NCBI GenBank assembly: GCA_017161075.1
Contig: CP046174.1
Span: forward strand, 4,030,001-4,094,000
Direction of reading: 5' to 3'
Length of the DNA stretch: 64,000 nucleotides
Origin: Erysipelotrichaceae bacterium 66202529
GTDB taxonomy: Bacteria > Bacillota_I > Bacilli_A > Erysipelotrichales > Erysipelotrichaceae
Below, one piece after another: positions 61,876-64,000 of the stretch. The first letter of the stretch is position 1. Every line of letters starts with the position of its first letter. A model generated the notes under the pieces. The model ran no database searches. It had not been told where the DNA came from and was given only the letters and a program-made list of their open reading frames with translations. Made by a program: the position numbers and the translations under genes.

Positions 61876-63071
61876 ATGTTGTAGAGAAGTATGGAGGGAC
61901 AAGCGTTGGTACGATTGAACAGATCAAAGCCATCGCAGCGCATGCGGCCAAATGTAAGGCACGAGGAGATAACCTGGTCATCGTGGCCAGTGCCATGGGG
62001 AAAACAACGAATAAGCTGATCGCTATGGCAAACGAAATCGGAGAGCACGTCAATGAGCGGGAGCTGGATTCCTTGCTGTCAACCGGAGAGCAGAGGACGA
62101 TTACCCTGCTTGCTATGGCAATCGACGCGTTAGGTGTTCCGGCAATTTCCTTGACCGGATATCAGTGCGGCTTCATAACCAGCCACCATCATTCCCATGC
62201 CCGCATAATGGATATAGATATCACCCGGCTCAGGCAGCACCTCGATGACAACAGGGTTGTTGTGGTTGCGGGCTTTCAGGGAGCGAATGAGTATGGGGAT
62301 ATCACAACACTTGGACGTGGGGGAAGTGATACAACGGCGGTTGCACTTGCGGCAAAGCTGGGCTGGGAATGTCATATCTTCACAGATGTTAACGGTGTGT
62401 ATACCATTGACCCCAGAATGTATCCGCATGCGAAACGTTTGCAGGAAATCACATATAATGAAATGATGCAGATGGCCTGTCTTGGTGCAGGCGTACTGGA
62501 AACAAGAAGTGTAGAGCTGGCCAGTAAATACAATGTGAAATTATTTCTGGGAAGAGCATTAGAGGAGAATTTAAACAAAGGAACGTATATTATGGAAAAA
62601 ACGAAGCATCTCGAAGATATGCCAATCACCGGTATCAGCATCAAAGAAGATTATGCAATTATGAGGGTAAATGATCTGCCCAACGATGGAAAGTTTCTGA
62701 ATTCGCTGTTTGCGATGATATCCGAGCTGGATATCAATCTGGATACGATATCCCAGCAGCTGACACACGATGGCAAGGTCAATTTCGCCTTCTATTGCAA
62801 TAAACAGCAATCGGATGTAATTTTGAAAAACATTGACCGTCTGCATTCCCGCTATCCCATCTCCCGTCTGCTCGGCTTTGTCAAGCTGTCCATTGTCGGA
62901 GTAGGTATCTCCACACACAGCGGTATTGCCGCAAAGGTATTGACGACATTAAGCGATCACAATATCCGTTATTATCAGATTACCTCCAGTGAAATATCCA
63001 TATCTCTCACGATTGAAGAGAAGGATAAGCTGAAGGCTGTCGAGGTATTGGGAAAGGCATTTGACCTATGA
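61872..63071 (+). CDS. lysC: Aspartate kinase
   Basis: A 399-residue monofunctional aspartokinase, first step of the aspartate family pathway. It begins VEKYGGTSVGTIEQI, with SAMGKTTNKLIAMANE, TLGRGGSDTTAVALAAKL and FTDVNGVYTIDPR in the kinase domain (separate blocks), and two ACT repeats from about residue 265 (GISIKEDYAIMRVND; VGVGISTHSGIAAKVL) that bind the feedback amino acid, probably lysine. It overlaps lysA and dapF by four bases each, so translation is coupled through the operon. Confidence 0.95.
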   Translation: MNVVEKYGGTSVGTIEQIKAIAAHAAKCKARGDNLVIVASAMGKTTNKLIAMANEIGEHVNERELDSLLSTGEQRTITLLAMAIDALGVPAISLTGYQCGFITSHHHSHARIMDIDITRLRQHLDDNRVVVVAGFQGANEYGDITTLGRGGSDTTAVALAAKLGWECHIFTDVNGVYTIDPRMYPHAKRLQEITYNEMMQMACLGAGVLETRSVELASKYNVKLFLGRALEENLNKGTYIMEKTKHLEDMPITGISIKEDYAIMRVNDLPNDGKFLNSLFAMISELDINLDTISQQLTHDGKVNFAFYCNKQQSDVILKNIDRLHSRYPISRLLGFVKLSIVGVGISTHSGIAAKVLTTLSDHNIRYYQITSSEISISLTIEEKDKLKAVEVLGKAFDL

Positions 63072-63889
63072 TTCCGGTAACGAAATATCACGGCTGTGGA
63101 AATGATTTCATCATAACCGACTGGGAGAGGGTTATGAACTGCGATATCGAAGACTTTGTCGTTAAGGTCTGTGACCGGCATACCGGTATTGGCGCAGATG
63201 GCTGCATTCTCGTAAAGCAGCATCCATTGGAAATGGTATTCTATAACGGAGATGGCTCCCGCGCACCGATGTGCGGAAACGGTATCCGCTGCTTTGCGAA
63301 ATACTGCTATGATGAAAGAATAGAAACAGCCGAGGAATATGATGTAGAAACCTTGGCTGGCAGAAAGCATGTGACGAGGGTATCCCTTGATCCGTTTCAG
63401 GTACGTATTGATATGGGTACCTGGGATGATGATCCCAAAAGCATACAGGTGGAGGGTCAAAGTGAGCCGATTATGGACTATAAGCTAACGGTAGGAGATA
63501 CCAGTGTCTCTGTATACAGCTTCTTTATGTCCACGGTACACACCGTCGTTTTTGTCTCTGATGCCTTTGCCTTTGATTACAGCGATATCGGTAAGAAAAT
63601 CTGCCATCACCCATTATATAAGGAACAGACAAATGTCAATTTTGTGGAAATTGCAGATGTGAATACATTAAGAATGGTAACGTATGAACGCGGTGTCGGT
63701 ATGACGCTTGCCTGCGGTACCGGCGCCTGTGCAGCAGCCAGAATTGCATATGAGAAAAAGGGCTGTGCATCGAAGCTGCGTGTTCTGTTAAAGCGTGGAG
63801 AGCTGCATATCAAGATCGATGATCAGCAGCATGTCCACATGTTTGGTCCTGCGGAAAGGATCCTGAAAGGAGAATTTGCATATGTTTGA
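63068..63889 (+). CDS. dapF: Diaminopimelate epimerase
   Basis: A 273-residue cofactor-independent epimerase that turns L,L-diaminopimelate into the meso form. The two catalytic Cys are in [15 protein letters not shown] (near residue 72) and [14 protein letters not shown] (near residue 216). The N-terminus reads [17 protein letters not shown]. It overlaps lysC by four bases and dapA by eight. Confidence 0.95.
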   Translation: MIPVTKYHGCGNDFIITDWERVMNCDIEDFVVKVCDRHTGIGADGCILVKQHPLEMVFYNGDGSRAPMCGNGIRCFAKYCYDERIETAEEYDVETLAGRKHVTRVSLDPFQVRIDMGTWDDDPKSIQVEGQSEPIMDYKLTVGDTSVSVYSFFMSTVHTVVFVSDAFAFDYSDIGKKICHHPLYKEQTNVNFVEIADVNTLRMVTYERGVGMTLACGTGACAAARIAYEKKGCASKLRVLLKRGELHIKIDDQQHVHMFGPAERILKGEFAYV

Positions 63890-64000
63890 TGTAAAAGGAA
63901 GTATTGTCGCGTTGGTAACTCCGTTCCATGAGGATGGAAGCGTTAATTTTGAGAAGCTGAAGGAAATTCTGGAATGGCATGTGGAAAGCGGAACCGATGG
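63882..64000 (+). CDS. dapA: 4-hydroxy-tetrahydrodipicolinate synthase, 5' part only
   Basis: First 39 codons, cut by the window edge. The frame reads [20 protein letters not shown] then [19 protein letters not shown], the standard start of DapA (GSxVALVTPF...DG). AAAGGAG lies nine bases before the ATG, which overlaps the dapF stop region by eight bases. It condenses pyruvate with aspartate semialdehyde, the committed step to diaminopimelate. Confidence 0.94.
   Translation, partial: MFDVKGSIVALVTPFHEDGSVNFEKLKEILEWHVESGTD

Overview
The window looks like chromosomal DNA of a low-to-moderate GC gut Bacillota, most like the Erysipelotrichaceae / [Clostridium] innocuum group. This placement is inferred from gene content and style: many sugar PTS operons, riboswitch- and antiterminator-controlled operons, strong Shine-Dalgarno sites and short TTG/ATG gene overlaps. 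No rRNA, tRNA, phage or complete insertion sequence was seen. Most genes are on the minus strand. Many annotated starts were moved downstream of the longest reading frame because a strong ribosome binding site sits directly in front of an internal ATG or TTG.

Layout. 1-6.5 kb: end of an M20 amidohydrolase with an MFS carrier, a MerR regulator, msrA, an HD-domain protein and a PfkB kinase behind a palindromic operator. 6.6-10.8 kb: an IS200 remnant, then recQ-folC-ung. 11-20.4 kb: a nine-gene minus-strand operon under a purine riboswitch. It holds an NCS2 purine permease, a P-loop NTPase, a complete iron-siderophore-type ABC importer, the three subunits of a molybdenum hydroxylase (xanthine dehydrogenase family) and a MobA-like cofactor nucleotidyltransferase. 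The inferred job is purine oxidation with its own metal uptake and cofactor finishing. 21-29.5 kb: a DUF1538 membrane protein with a tandem PII-like protein, a four-PepSY protein next to an OmpR-type two-component system that shares operator repeats with it, and a LytTR/GHKL two-component system.

29.6-34.7 kb: a small RNA-like locus with two 46-bp tandem repeats and a terminator, then an operon controlled by a LicT-type antiterminator (EIIA, LicT, EIIBC, an eIF2B-like sugar-phosphate isomerase, and a pseudouridine-5'-phosphate glycosidase). No kinase is present, so the PTS itself could supply the 5'-phosphate. 35-41 kb: a mannose-family PTS operon with a Gfo/Idh/MocA oxidoreductase, a HAD phosphatase/mutase, an unknown 135-residue protein and an RpiR regulator. 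41-55 kb: two paralogous Rpn-type nuclease genes with a conserved leader flank an EIIC-EAL fusion (a PTS permease domain joined to a c-di-GMP phosphodiesterase), a cellobiose-type PTS operon with two GH1 phospho-glycosidases (one with Gln in place of the acid/base Glu), and its divergent PRD regulator, which carries an in-frame stop near its end.

55-60 kb: small membrane proteins, hypotheticals and decayed genes. 60-64 kb: a lysine riboswitch followed by lysA-lysC-dapF-dapA (cut by the window edge), divergent from an M20 deacetylase. The strongest candidates for new biology are the kinase-less PTS/pseudouridine-phosphate operon, the EIIC-EAL fusion, the riboswitch-controlled molybdenum hydroxylase/importer operon, the tandem-repeat RNA and the Gln-type GH1 enzyme.
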